DNA from: Gymnothorax reevesii
Lineage: Eukaryota > Chordata > Actinopteri > Anguilliformes > Muraenidae
Length of the DNA: 64,000 nt
Assembly (NCBI GenBank): GCA_029721435.1
Contig: CM056578.1
Span: 17,894,911 to 17,958,910 of the forward strand
Reading direction: 5' to 3'
A program made the position numbers and the translations under genes. A model generated the notes under the pieces. The model saw only the letters and a list, made by a program, of their open reading frames with translations, searched no databases and was not told the origin of the DNA. Each line of letters starts with the position of its first letter. Positions within the stretch are counted from its first letter, which is position 1. This document shows, one piece after another, positions 48,901-61,374 of this stretch.

Positions 48901-49704
48901 ATTGCAGAAAATTGGATAGGGGCGTCATACTTGCGGACCTCTATTTCCTGCAAATCAAATAGTTAGAAAAAATTTACACTTGATTATGATAGCACAGGGA
49001 TCCTACTATAAGCCCACCAAATATAAACAGATTCTGTGGTGGAAATTTTTAATAAATGGCCTTCAAAGTTGATACTGTGCAATGGGTGAATGCAGAAAAT
49101 TGGATAGGGGCGTCATACTTGTGGACCTCTATTTCCTGCAAATCAAATAGTTAGAAAAAAGTTACACTTGATTATGATAGCAAAGGGATCCTACTATAAG
49201 CCCACCAAATATAAACAGATTCTGTGGTAGAAATTTTTAATAAATAGCCTTCAAAGTTGATACTGTGCAATGTGGGAATGCAGAAAATTGGATGGGGGGC
49301 GTCATACTTGAGGACCTCTATTTCCGGCAAATCAAATAGTTAGAAAAAAGTAACACTTGATTATGACAGTAGAGGGATCCTGCTATAAGCGCACCAAATA
49401 TGAAAAGATTCTGTGGTGGATATTTTTAATAAATGGCCTACAAAATTGATACTGTGCAATGTGGGATTGCAGAAAATTGGATAGGGGCGTCATACTTGCG
49501 GACCTATATTTCCTGCAAATCAAATAGTTAGAAAAAGGTAACACTTGATTATGATAGTTGAGGGATCCTACTATAAGCCCACCAAATATGAAGAGATTCT
49601 GTGATGGAAATTTTTAATAAATGGCCTTCAAAGTTGATACTGTGCAATGTGGGAATGCAGAAAATTGGATGGGGGCGTCATACTTGCGGACCTCTTTTTC
49701 CTGC
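45943..49704 (+). repeat. 188-bp tandem array, about 20 homogeneous units (left arm)
   Basis: CAAATCAAATAGTTAGAAAA recurs at 46131, 46319, 46507, 46695, 46883 and so on to 49704, exactly 188 bp apart. Each unit also has TTGATTATGATAG, GGGATCCT, CACCAAATAT, GATTCTGTGGTGG, AATAAATGGCC and GCAGAAAATTGGAT. Units are highly similar. No open frame is conserved through the array. Confidence 0.95.
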
Positions 49705-50870
49705 AAATCAAATAGTGAGAGAAAAGTAATATTTGCATGTCATAACATATGTATCTTACTATACGCCATAGAATATCAAGAGATTCTGTTGTGGAATTTT
49801 TAAATGAATGCCCATTAAAATTGATACTGTGTAATATGCCAATGCAGACAATTGGATGGGGGGATCATGTTTGAGGGCTGATAATTCCGGCAAATCAAAG
49901 TATTTGTCAAAAGTTACCATTCAATAGCATAACGCATCGATCCTATTATAAAATTTTAAAACATGAAAAGATTCTATCGTGGAATTTTAAAATAAATGGC
50001 CGTCAAATTTGGGACTGTTTAATGTGTCAATGCAGGCAATTGAATGGGGGGTGCATACTTGAGGGCCTGTAGTTCCTGTGAATGAAGCAGTTTGTAAAAA
50101 GTACCTCTTGCTTACTACAGGTTGTAGTATCAACTCACTGAATATGAAAAGAATCGGTGCCAAACTTATTGAATAAATGGCTATCAAATCAGGAACTATT
50201 GTAATGTGTGAATGGAGATGACTGATTGGGGTACCATGTTTGAGAGCCTGTAATTCCTGTAAATCAAAACTTATGTGAAAAATAACAATTCCTGACCATG
50301 CTACATGCACTGTAATATAAATTGACTGAATATGAAGAGATTCTATGATGGGATTATGAAAAAAATGGGCATCAATGTCGGAACTGTTGCAGTGTGCGAA
50401 AAGAGATGATTGAATGTGGGGCCACGTTTCAGGGTCTGTAATTCCTGCAAATACAAAACTTTTAGAAAAATAACAGTTGCTTGCCGCACTACATCCTTTG
50501 TATTATTATAAAAACCTGAATATAGAGATTGCAATGTAGAAATATTAAATAAATGGCCATTGAATTTTGTTACTCTTGCAATGTACGCATGTAGACAGTT
50601 GAAATGGGGGTGATTTTTGAGGGCCTGTAATTTCTGCAAGTCAAGAAGTTTGTGGAATATAACACCTCCTTTACAAGCTTCATGTATTCTTGTACAAGCA
50701 CATTGAAAATGAAAAGATTCCATGGCGGAATTATTAAAGAAATGGCAATCAAATTAGCCACTTTGCAGTGTGAGAATGAAGACAATGGAATGGGTGACCA
50801 TGAATTAAATTGAATGGATGACTGTTTTAGTCCCAATAATTTGTCAAAAAGAACTTGCACAGAATATTAC
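49705..50870 (+). repeat. Diverged inner units of the 188-bp array (left arm)
   Basis: The period continues with starts near 49891, 50079, 50263, 50449 and 50636, but the units differ strongly from the outer array and from each other. They keep the AGATTCT, AATAAATGGC and AATTCCTG landmarks. Confidence 0.8.
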
Positions 50871-51452
50871 TTGTAATAGTTTACGTCAAGTGTCGGCCTA
50901 ATGTACCGGAAATTTTTGAATCAATGTGCATCACCTGAAGTATTTTGGACTGCCTTGATTGAAAAAAAAAATGCGTTAGCTTGAACTTGCCTTACTCGAT
51001 CCTGCGGCCCACCGACATTTGATGGTTTTTTTTACTAACACATTTGTAATTGTATGTTTTCATCAAACTATTCATTTGTCTTCTGAGGTGTATTTAACCT
51101 CTTAACCTTCCCCCTCACCAGAAATATCCATGTATGGCTTGCAAAACAAAATAACCTTGAGCATATTGTTTAATTTTTACTTATGCAAATTATTTCAAGT
51201 TATATAATCTTACAGACCGAATAAGTCAATGATAGAATTAGATATCTCCAACTTAAGTACCTGAACATAAGTGTTTTATTTATTTCAAAATTATTTTCTT
51301 GACCTAAACATAAACATGAAAGAAAAGAGATTGGACTAATTTGCTCGCCGAATAAATGGTTAGTTTTTGCGACCATTTGTTCATAATTTCACCAATGAAG
51401 AACCCAACACTTCTCCGTTTTGATGTTACTTTTTAAAATTTTTATTATGCTG

Positions 51453-51514
51453 TATTTTTATGAATTTTAGAGCATGCATGTGAAAATTTTATTGTTCATG
51501 GCATTCATGCTCAA
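51453..51514. other. 62-bp loop at the palindrome centre
   Basis: The spacer between the arms. It contains a smaller inverted pair, GAGCATGCATG and CATTCATGCTC, so the potential stem continues further in. Confidence 0.85.
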
Positions 51515-54500
51515 CAGCATAATAAAATTTTTAAAAAGTAACATCAAAACGGAGAAGTGTTGGGTTCTTCATTGGTGAAATTATGAACAAATGGTCGCAA
51601 AAACTAACCATTTATTCGGCGAGCAAATTGGAATCTCTATATTCAGGTTTTTATAATAATACAAAGGATGTAGTGCGGCAAGCAACTGTTATTTTTCTAA
51701 AAGTTTTGTATTTGCTGGAATTACAGACCCTGAAACGTGGCCCCACATGTAGCATGGTCAGGAATTGTTATTTTTCACATAAGTTTTGATTTACAGGAAT
51801 TACAGGCTCTCAAACATGGTACCCCAATCAGTCATCTCCATTCACACATTACAATAGTTCCTGATTTGATAGCCATTTATTCAATAAGTTTGGCACCGAT
51901 TCTTTTCATATTCAGTGAGTTGATACTACAACCTGTAGTAAGCAAGAGGTACTTTTTACAAACTGCTTCATTCACAGGAACTACAGGCCCTCAAGTATGC
52001 ACCCCCCATTCAATTGCCTGCATTGACACATTAAACAGTCCCAAATTTGACGGCCATTTATTTTAAAATTCCACGATAGAATCTTTTCATGTTTTAAAAT
52101 TTTATAATAGGATCGATGCGTTATGCTATTGAATGGTAACTTTTGACAAATACTTTGATTTGCCGGAATTATCAGCCCTCAAACATGATCCCCCCATCCA
52201 ATTGTCTGCATTGGCATATTACACAGTATCAATTTTAATGGGCATTCATTTAAAAATTCCACAACAGAATCTCTTGATATTCTATGGCGTATAGTAAGAT
52301 ACATATGTTATGACATGCAAATATTACTTTTCTCTCACTATTTGATTTGCAGGAAAAAGAGGTCCGCAAGTATGACGCCCCCATCCAATTTTCTGCATTC
52401 CCACATTGCACAGTATCAACTTTGAAGGCCATTTATTAAAAATTTCCACCACAGAATCTCTTCATATTTGGTGGGCTTATAGTAGGATCCCTCAACTATC
52501 ATAATCAAGTGTTACCTTTTTCTAACTATTTGATTTGCAGGAAATATAGGTCCGCAAGTATGACGCCCCTATCCAATTTTCTGCATTCACCCATTGCACC
52601 GTATCAACTTTGAAGGCCATTTATTAAAAATTTCCACCACAGAATCTGTTTATATTGGGTGGGCTTATAGTAGGATCCCTGTGCTATCATAATCAAGTGT
52701 TACTTTTTTCTAACTATTTGATTTGCCGGAAATAGAGGTCCTCAAGTATGACGCCCCCATCCAATTTTCTGCATTCACACATTGCACAGTATCAAATTTG
52801 AAGGCCATTTATTAAAAATTTCCACCACAGAATCTGTTTATATTTGGTGGGCTTATAGGAGGATCTCTCTTCTATCATAATCAAATGTTACTTTTTTCTA
52901 ACTATTTGATTTGCAGGAAATAGAGGTCCGCAAGTATGACGCCCCCATCCAATTTTCTGCATTCACACATTGCACAGTATCAAATTTGAAGGCCATTTAT
53001 TAAAAATTTCCACCACAGAATCTGTTTATATTTGGTGGGCTTATAGTAGGATCCCTGTGCTATCATAATCAAATGTTACTTTTTTCTAACTATTTGTTTT
53101 GCAGGAAATAGAGGTCCGCAAGTATGACGCCCCCATCCAATTTTCTGCATTCCCACATTGCACAGTATCAACTTTGAAGGCCATTTATTAGAAATTTCCG
53201 CCACAGAATCTGTTCATATTTGGTGCGCTTATAGCAGGATCCCTCTACTATCATAATCAAGTGTAAATTTTTTCTAACTATTTGATTTGCAGGAAATAGA
53301 GGTCCTCAAGTATGACGCCCCCATCCAATTTTCTGCATTCACACATTGCACAGTATCAAATTTGAAGGCCATTTATTAAAAATTTCCACCACAGAATCTG
53401 TTTATATTTGGTGGGCTTATAGGAGGATCTCTCTTCTATCATAATCAAATGTTACTTTTTTCTAACTATTTGATTTGCAGGAAATAGAGGTCCGCAAGTA
53501 TGACGCCCCCATCCAATTTTCTGCATTCCCACATTGCACAGTATCAACTTTGAAGGCCATTTATTAGAAATTTCCGCCACAGAATCTGTTTATATTTGGT
53601 GTGCTTATAGCAGGATCCCTCTACTATCATAATCAAGTGTTACTTTTTTCTAACTATTTGATTTGCCGGAAATAGAGGTCCTCAAGTATGACGCCCCCAT
53701 CCAATTTTCTGCATTCACACATTGCACAGTATCAAATTTGAAGGCCATTTATTAAAAATTTCCACCACAGAATCTGTTCATATTTGGTGGACTTATAGTA
53801 GGATCCCTCTACTATCATAATCAAGTGTAACTTTTTTCTAACTATTTAATTTGCAGGAAATATAGGTCCGCAAGTATGACGTCCCCATCCAATTTTCTGC
53901 AATCCCACATTGCACAGTATCAACTTTGATGGCCATTTATTCGAAATTTCCACCACAGAATCTTTTCATATTTTGTGGGCTTATAGTAGGATCCCTCTAC
54001 TATCATAATCAAGTGTAAATTTTTTCTAACTATTTGATTTGCAGGAAATAGAGGTCCTCAAGTATGACGCCCCTATCCAATTTTCTGCAATCCCACATTG
54101 TACAGTATCAACTTTGCAGGCCATTTATTAAAAATTTCCTCCACAGAATCTTTTCATATTTAGTGGGCTTATAGCAGGATCCCTCTACTATCATAATCAA
54201 GTGTTACTTTTTTCTAACTATTTGATTTGCCGGAAATAGAGGTCCTCAAGTATGACGCCCCCATCCAATTTTCTGCATTCACACATTGCACAGTATCAAA
54301 TTTGAAGGCCATTTATTAAAAATATCCACCACAGAATCTCTCAATATTTGGTGGGCTTATAGGAGGATCCCTCTTCTATCATAATCAAGTGTCACTTTTC
54401 TCTAACTATTTGCTTTAAGTAAAACATTATTACAGTTACAAGCAATTATATGTCATCTGGATTCACAGCAGCTCGCCAAAATCTCACATTTCAATCTGCA

Positions 54501-54772
54501 CAAAATGTGAACTATTTTTTGAAAAAAGAAAAAGAAAAGTCATTTTCAAACTACATTATGGAAGTTGTTGACGATTTTTTTATGAAGAAAATATACGCAT
54601 TCTTTCGTTGAATAAGCCTCGGTATTTCTCTCAGCAAGCCGAATTTTGACAGCATTTGTATCACGTGACCAAAGTACCGCGCTATCCGCTGTAATTGCGC
54701 ATCAAAATTTTAGCGGTGATAGTTTGACCGTCGTTTTGCGAACTGGTGATAGCTTGACCGCAGTAAAATTTT
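51515..54772. repeat. Right arm of the giant palindrome
   Basis: The reverse complement of the left arm, in shortened form. The first 115 bp (51515-51629) pair with the left arm next to the loop with one mismatch. The arm ends CTTGACCGCAGTAAAATTTT at 54772. Confidence 0.9.
52250..54410 (-). repeat. 188-bp tandem array, about 11 units (right arm)
   Basis: Same units as the left array on the opposite strand, with AACTATTTGATTTGCAGG recurring every 188 bp. Confidence 0.93.
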
Positions 54773-54880
54773 GTGGGTGGGTTCTTATTACATCGGGGAT
54801 GAACCCTATTGATTTTGATTACAATCAGTAAAACTAAGTGGCGTGGCGAAGGTATACGCTCTACCAAGTGCCCTTCTGGT

Positions 54881-55476
54881 TCTTGATAAAAAATATATTC
54901 TCACAAATATTCATAATGTGACTTTCCCAGCATGCATCTGGCTTCAAGTGGTATTTTACTCTGGATTGGTAATTACACAGGGTCAACACTCATTAAATCG
55001 AGTTATAACCGGTATTTTCAGCAGGGCTACCTTCATACCATCTGCATTCTTGCCGACTCTAATGTTTTAAAGGCTTTTTTTTTCAGAAAGAAACGCCCCG
55101 AAAGCGGAAAGAATGCGACGAGTCCTTTCGATTTTCCTATTAACCTCACATAGGCCTATATGCCTTTTTGATTGTGGGAGTGAGCCAGGGAATCTGGTGG
55201 AATTGACGCAAGGAAGAAAATGCAAACTCAGGAAAGGAATGCCTGTTGGTCGGGATTCAAACTCCTTGTATTCTTGCTGTTGAAGATGGCAATACCTTGC
55301 TCCATCAAAGAGCCCCAGATTGAGTCGGAACAATGGAAGAGGTGATATGTGGGGTTGGGGGTTGGTGCAATTACTCATGCTGGGGTGCCTTCATGTGGCT
55401 TAGGCCACTTCTGCAATTTGATTTGCCAGTTTTAATTGCAACCATTATCTACCTAAAATAGCATATTATTATCACT
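54881..55476. other. No gene recognised
   Basis: Intergenic DNA between the palindrome and the first of two hAT elements. No supported exon. Confidence 0.5.
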
Positions 55477-55484
55477 GGCTAGTG

Positions 55485-56224
55485 CAGTGGTTCTCAAACT
55501 CAGTCCTGGCGCCCTACTGTATGCTTGTTTTTGTTCCGACCACAGCTGCAATTTTAGGACTTAAACAAGCTGTCGATTTGCCTTAATTGGGTCCATTCAT
55601 GTTTAGAGCAGTTATTTGTTCTCATAAGCCACATTCGACAAATCTACACATGCCATGAAGAATTAAAATTTCATATCCACAATGAGATATTTTAGAAAGC
55701 AGTATGCATAACTGCAGAGGGAAACAACTTGACCGAACCCTTAATCAACGGAAACAATCAACAGGTACCTCAGTGGTGAAACTGTCAACACATGGTTGCA
55801 AAAAACAACAATCTATTTGGCAAACAGTAAAGTCACACCTGTTTTTGTTCGATGTTCATTTTATTGAGTTCAGGCAAATTATTTTGAAAGAATACAAAAC
55901 ACCCGTGTTCAGCAACCCAATTTGGAGCTTACTGATTTTCTGTGTCTTGTTTGATCTGCTAAGAGATGTTTTTTTTTTTTTTTTAACCTGCAAATCCTAA
56001 CAATATGGAAAAATAAGCATAACATTTTTGAGGGGTTTTATTCTTCGTCGCACCGTGGATATGTCCATAAAAAGCAGCTGAAGGTGGTAATTAACTGCGC
56101 TAAACATGGACTGCAGCTAATTAAGACAAGTCAGCACCTTGTTAAGATTCTAAGATTGCAGTTGTGGTTGTAACAAAAACCAGCGCACACAGTGGGGCGC
56201 CGGGAACGAGTTTGAGAATCACTG
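55485..56224. mobile_element. hAT-like MITE, 740 bp
   Basis: Ends CAGTGGTTCTCAAACT and AGTTTGAGAATCACTG are inverted, and a GGCGCC segment follows inside each end. Flanking GGCTAGTG (55477-55484) and GGCTGGTG (56225-56232) form an 8-bp duplication with one mismatch. No transposase is visible. Confidence 0.88.
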
Positions 56225-56239
56225 GGCTGGTGTAACTAT

Positions 56240-56817
56240 CAGTGGCGGCTCGTCGGCCCAAACAAAGGGAAGCAAAAACCTTGCCCTTCAAAGCTTAATG
56301 ACTTAAACCTTTCGTAGTTTACTTTTCTTGATCAGCAGTTGCTCATACGAATTGGTAGGACAGTCAAATTTATTTTCGATTGCAAATGACAAAGCAAATG
56401 ATCAATATGTCTTTATGAAATTAGTTTGCGAGGCTTCTTTCGCAAGAAGCCACGAGAATCCGTTTTCTACAGTCTTAATATAGAAGTAAAGAATGCGATG
56501 TTGCACAGCTTATTGCTTAATGAGCCTCACGAATCAATTTGCGAATCTATGCCGTCTCATAAGCTACGTGAGTGCGGAATTTATAAAGACATAGGCCTAT
56601 GGTAATTTACGTCATAATTTATTTATGAAAGACACCCCTCATAATTTTGTGGTGCAATGCAGGCTATAGCAATGCTATCGAAGATAAATTAGACTGTCCT
56701 TCCAATTCATATGAGCAACCGCTGATCAAGAAAAGTAAACTGCGGAAGGTTTAAGCCATTAAGCTTTGAAGGGCGAGGTTTTGGCTTCCCTTTGTTACGG
56801 CCGACAATCCGCCACTG
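56240..56817. mobile_element. hAT-like MITE, 578 bp, directly adjacent to the previous one
   Basis: Ends CAGTGGCGG and CCGCCACTG are inverted and flanked by a perfect 8-bp duplication GTAACTAT (56232-56239, 56818-56825). Long inner arms (CTTTTCTTGATCAGC and GCTGATCAAGAAAAG) also pair. Confidence 0.9.
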
Positions 56818-56825
56818 GTAACTAT

Positions 56826-59800
56826 AATAATTGCTAAGTGTAAATACTGTACATTAGTAACATTTCAGGATTGTTTTAGTTTCTACCACCTGACATCGAC
56901 CACTCTGAGAAGAAAAATTTGGGATCCCTAAACTCATTCCGCCTCTCCCTCCATCCACACACACGCACACACACACACTAAAGTCCCTGAACCCTACCTC
57001 CAAATGATTCTGCATTAGCCAGGATTTTCTGCAGACAACTTATTGGACCCTATTACACACATTCAACCCTACTGCCCAGATAACACTCTGCACCCTCATT
57101 GCAAGCTGTTCCTCTTATCTCTCCTCACCTATTTGTGGAATCAGTAATAAACATGGAATCCATTATAAATCAAGGACCTACCGTGTTTGGTTTAATCTGA
57201 AGAAAAGTTTTGATTTCAACCTCAATCTGGCTCACAGTGATTTGACTAATCGCCAGCTGAAAAACATGTTGAGATGTTAAAAGAGATGTGCCTTGCTAGC
57301 AACTGGAGTGAAAACGTGGAGCAGTGGATCTCCAGGAACACAGTTGAGAGGAGCTGTCAACACAATGTATCTTCACGCTGGCCACTTTCCAGAAGTAGCT
57401 TCTCCATGTGGCTGCGTGATGTAGGCTCACAAATTTTAATTGGACAGAAGGTCACAGATTTGGTTGCCATTTATTTTGTGCTCACCAGTATGATACTTAA
57501 GCCACATTGCTTCAGCTCTTCACAAAGCTTTGTTTATGGGTCCAACACAGAGCATGCTAGCTAAGCGAGTCATCTGCCAAAAAAACTAGCTATAATAACA
57601 CTGTAAAGGCACAAGGCCAGCTATTCTCGGAAAATGATTGTTCAAAGTCACATCACATTGTTAGCACTATGGGAACTTTGCATGTGATCGCTGATTGATT
57701 CCAAGAAATCATGTGTGCTATGCAATGCATTCAAATTACTTACAGACAGGCAGAGCTCAATGTGTATAAAAGTCTCTGTTTTTTTTTTGTTTTTGCTCAG
57801 ACTTGGAACTGCGGATAAATGCTCGACATCACGCATACACATGCATTCATGCACACTCATCCTCTCATACACATACACGTGCGCATAGATGCAATCACAT
57901 ATTTACTGTTTAAACATCTGCACATGGATATGCACAAACAGATATACGCACAAAAACACACGCACACACACACACACACACATGCACACTCATTTTTGCA
58001 ATGATGACACATTCTCAGCAGACTGTAGGGATTGATAGGATTTTGGATGTAGATTTCTGCCCGGCTGTCACATGACACCAGCTCTTATCACTGCGGCCAT
58101 TTTTTCATCCTCTCTCTCCTCTGCCGTTCCTCACGGACTCGTTGCTATTGCCGTGGCGATAACAGACAGGGCTGTGGGACGGCTAAGTTTAGCTGCCCCC
58201 ATGACCGAGCTGCTTCCCTATTCTCAAGTCCTGAATTCCTGCCAACACACGCACAAACACACGCGCACACTCAGAAACACACACTTACTCTCACACACAC
58301 ACACGCACACACACACCTCTGGGTCAGCACCTGCTGCTAACAAAATCTCCCCTCTCTATCTATCAGCTAGTGCCTAAGCAAGGGGGAATTTTAAAAAAAC
58401 TAGGTCAGATATAACCTTCTCTCTTTAACACTGGGGGAAACTGACATTTAGGACATTGCCTGGGGAGTCAACTGGCTCGGTTGAGGGAAAAGTTGAAACT
58501 GTTGTGCCCTCCTTTTTTTTTCTTTTCAAACTGATTCAAATGGGGCATCTTCCCCTTGAGAATAATTAACCAACTGCCTTCTTTGCCTTCTCAGCTGTGA
58601 GTCAGTAGGGGTAGTAATGTCCACTTGGTGGAATGATGCCTCATGGAAATTTTAGCATTGGTTTACAGTGTCCCGAGCATTAAAAAACACATGAATGCAG
58701 TGAAGCAGTCGTACAGCTCTCTGTGCTAACATTCTTTTTTTTCATCCCTTTATTAGAATTTGCTTGCCATGTTTTTTTTGTTTTTTTTTTTAGGCATGCC
58801 GGTCAAAATTTTCGGCCTTTGCTTATGGACTATGAGGACCTCTAGCACTGAGCTGAGCTGGAATGGGTCTGGCCCAACTGCAAAACTGGGTTATGGGGTC
58901 ACAGACCTCCTGGAGTACCCCTACCAACTCAGGGACTGGTGCTACACTTGATGGTGACTCCATCACTCCTCTCTCTTCCTCTCTCTCTCTCTCTCTCTCT
59001 CTGTTGGTTTGTCTCATGCTCTGTCAAATTCAAATTTAAGGTGCTTTATCAGCATTCATTCTGACATAGCTCAGCAAGATACATATTATATTTTTCACTC
59101 CTGTTCTCTGTCAATGCCATTCCCTTCCTTCCTCCCAGTCTCTTCTTTCACACTCTGGCTCTTACGCTTTCTTAAACTGTCCTCCCTCCTCTCTTTCAGT
59201 CTCTCTTTTTCACCTCTCTCTCTCTCTCTCATCGATTTTCTGATGCTACTCTGCCAGCTGACATTCCAGCTTGGATACGACAGGAAAGACTCAGCGTCTG
59301 AACCTCGATGCACTGCACTCAGAGCACACCACATTCCCCATTTTCCATCCCATAAAACTAATCAAAAGCAGTTTAGTTAATACACAGAATTTTCACCCAT
59401 CTAATGAATTCCAGCCTGCAGGTATGCTAGGTATGAATTGCATGCTACACTTATTTGATGCGCCCCTCAATCCTTTGTCTGGAGCATGCAGCCAGATCCT
59501 GAGCAGACACCACCATCATCTTGTCTGAGGTCACCTTCAAAGGGATAACTTTGTGTTCCACCTGTAGGAACTGCCCTCCCCAGGAGCTCCACCTGCAGTG
59601 CTCACACGGAGGCTGCAGTCAAATAGCCAAAACATTACATCCCATTGCCTAATTCTGAACCACTTTTTCTTGGCCTCATAGGAAAATGTCAGGTGATTGA
59701 GGAGAGATGTGAAGTAGAATCCGTAAGGATTTAGGAAAAGACGACCATGGTTCTGAGAGAATCCAGTTTCAGTAGCACGAGGCGACATCATCATGCATCC

Positions 59801-60596
59801 TTCGTTCACCATGTTTGTTTTCGTAAATGGCCGGACAGATTGGGTATCACATTAAATATTGCTGCTGCAGTGAATTGTCTAATGGAGTTTAACTCCTTTT
59901 TTCCATAAAAGATGGTTCGGTGAAACCTATTCTAAAGGAGATGAGTGAGGAAGCATTGAAGCATGTTACTTAGCATTTGTAAAATTCGAGCAGCTCGTAT
60001 GGCAGCCGCCTGAATAGTTCCGGGTCATAGTTGAAAATGACTACCGCAACCCTGGACAACAAGAGAGAAATTCCATGCCACTGAATATCCCAGCCAGCAG
60101 CTTTTCCTGGCCCTCCATCACCACCCTGGGCTACAATCAGGCAAGTATTTACTGCAAGACCTTCCGGAGGTTCAGGATAATCCGTACCTTGAGTCTTCAG
60201 AAATGCCCACGTATTACATCCAGGGAAAAGTATCTTCCATTACAGACCAGGCTCTGTAGCCAAGACTACTTCCCTCAGTCAGTGGCTTCTCATCTAATCT
60301 CAAGGACGGCACCATTTCTGCTGCATCAACAGCTATGGGTCTGTCACTAAATCCCAACAGAAAATACCTGTCAAAAAAGTAAAATATCACAGCTAATCAC
60401 TTCCATACAACTACAGATTACAATGTAAGCAATTTTATTCATTAATATTAGGTACAACTAAATGCCATCCATGCCCGAAGTTCAGTGTAACCAAGGCTCA
60501 CCCCTTTCCTTTGCATAACTTTGCTATTTTACTCAACACATGGCAACGGATACTTCAAAGGTACTTTTCATCTGTGGTCCCCAGACAGAGAAACTC
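56826..60596. other. No gene recognised; microsatellites
   Basis: Contains CA-rich repeats at 57955-57990 and 58240-58315 and a (CT)n run at 58966-59002. The block at about 59820-60030 shares AAATATTGCTGCTGCA and neighbouring sequence with the MITE at 33466-33957. No exon is supported. Confidence 0.5.
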
Positions 60597-60802
60597 TTAA
60601 AGGGAAACTATTGTCATCATGCTAAAAAAAAAATGAAATAATGTCAATCGATATATTTCTCCATATTTATAATGTATCAAAGGTACGTACAAAATTTCAA
60701 TGCCATCCGATGGCGTTTTGTATGGTTTTAAGCTGATTACTTTTTTGATACTCTCATGGACGCAGCCATTTCGTCCAGTCACATGACTGACCTCAACGGA
60801 AG

Positions 60803-60810
60803 TGACGTCA
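60803..60810. promoter_or_regulatory. Subterminal CRE palindrome TGACGTCA (left)
   Basis: Perfect CRE, 202 bp from the left terminus of the TTAA element. Confidence 0.5.
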
Positions 60811-60951
60811 GGTGTGCGTATTAACAGTAGTGATCTCCGCTTTGTAATTACTGATCTATATAGAATTACAATTTATAATTATTCTATATTGATCAGTGTT
60901 TGTACCTCATGTTCGTTTGGTTTCCTTTGTCCATCATTTCATCGTGAAAGG

Positions 60952-61167
60952 CTGTATTGTATTGCTAAACACTGCGCTGTTTCGGATAGAAACAATCCGC
61001 GAAATGCTAGATTTCAAAGATTGCCAGCTGGCAGGAAAAGGAAGCGTCTACGGATACAGTGGCTTGCAAAATGTGCATGTCCTGATCCAAAAGATCAACA
61101 GGTCCGTGTGTGTATTGTGGGGGATTTTCCCTTCTGCGTTGTGTATTTTAAGTATTGTAAGCAATAA
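60952..61167 (+). pseudogene. Decayed THAP-like domain
   Basis: The frame contains YCIAKHC (two cysteines, first at 60958), then ARFQRLPAGRKRKRLRIQWL with the RFxxLP and downstream tryptophan of THAP domains, then VRVCIVGDF. In that last segment the expected C-x(2)-H has lost its histidine. The reading is weaker than for the element at 10795-12548 and may be partly chance, but position and motif order agree. Confidence 0.45.
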
Positions 61168-61289
61168 GTAATAACACGCTCAGTCAAAGGCAGTTGACAT
61201 TAGTTTATACGTGCAGGGGAAGCCACACTAGTACAGACAAAAAAGTCCTAGGTGGAGACCTCTCAGAAACGGGGGTGACCCCAGATCTT

Positions 61290-61374
61290 ATTCACAACAA
61301 CTGTTCTTATGCACTTTTGTACGTCGCTCTGGATAAGAGCGTCTGCTAAGTACCTGTAATGTAATGTAATGTAA
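61290..61374 (+). mobile_element. L2/UnaL2-type LINE or SINE 3' tail
   Basis: GTACGTCGCTCTGGATAAGA and GCGTCTGCTAAG form the conserved stem-loop (stem CGCTCT 61325-61330 with AGAGCG 61336-61341), followed by (TGTAA)n. This 3' tail is shared by fish L2-clade LINEs and the SINEs they mobilise. The 5' limit is unclear. Confidence 0.8.

Larger units (their letters stand above)
45587..51452. repeat. Left arm of the giant palindrome
   Basis: It begins AAAATTTTACTGCGGTCAAG and ends TTTATTATGCTG. The outer 363 bp (45587-45949) pair with 54411-54772, with by eye two mismatches and a one-base run-length difference. The left arm has about nine more 188-bp units than the right. It also has about 800 bp (50531-51332) and about 108 bp (50306-50413) that the right arm lacks. 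Confidence 0.9.
45491..54880. mobile_element. Giant foldback-like element with 188-bp tandem repeats
   Basis: The outer left end (ACCTCCGCCAAGGAGGTTAT at 45499-45518, then ACTCAAAAAGTAATGAACGG) and outer right end (GGCGAAGGTATACGCTCTAC, then CAAGTGCCCTTCT) are types seen as paired ends of a dispersed animal repeat. I cannot name its family. Between them is an imperfect palindrome of 9.2 kb. No transposase or other protein is recognisable, and the few open frames are duplicated in both arms as a consequence of the inversion. Foldback transposons have the same design of inverted arms built from direct repeats. An alternative is a satellite array caught in an inverted duplication. Confidence 0.6.

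Noticed and set aside
49621..52432. Small proteins encoded twice in the palindrome (49621-49803 and 52250-52432; 49987-50310 and 51737-52066)
   Set aside because: They are the same repeat DNA in both arms. Their identity follows from the inversion, and neither frame is kept across the other 188-bp units.
45943..54410. Possible CRISPR array
   Set aside because: The direct repeats are 188 bp without short spacers, in a vertebrate genome, and continue as satellite-like units.
45587..54772. Palindrome as a pure assembly artefact
   Set aside because: The arms differ in unit number, in two internal gaps and in scattered bases, which a simple mirrored misassembly would not give. It still needs long reads to be settled.
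58760..58951. An exon after the poly-T tract near 58795
   Set aside because: The T-run followed by AG mimics an acceptor, but the downstream frame matches no family and has no partner exons.
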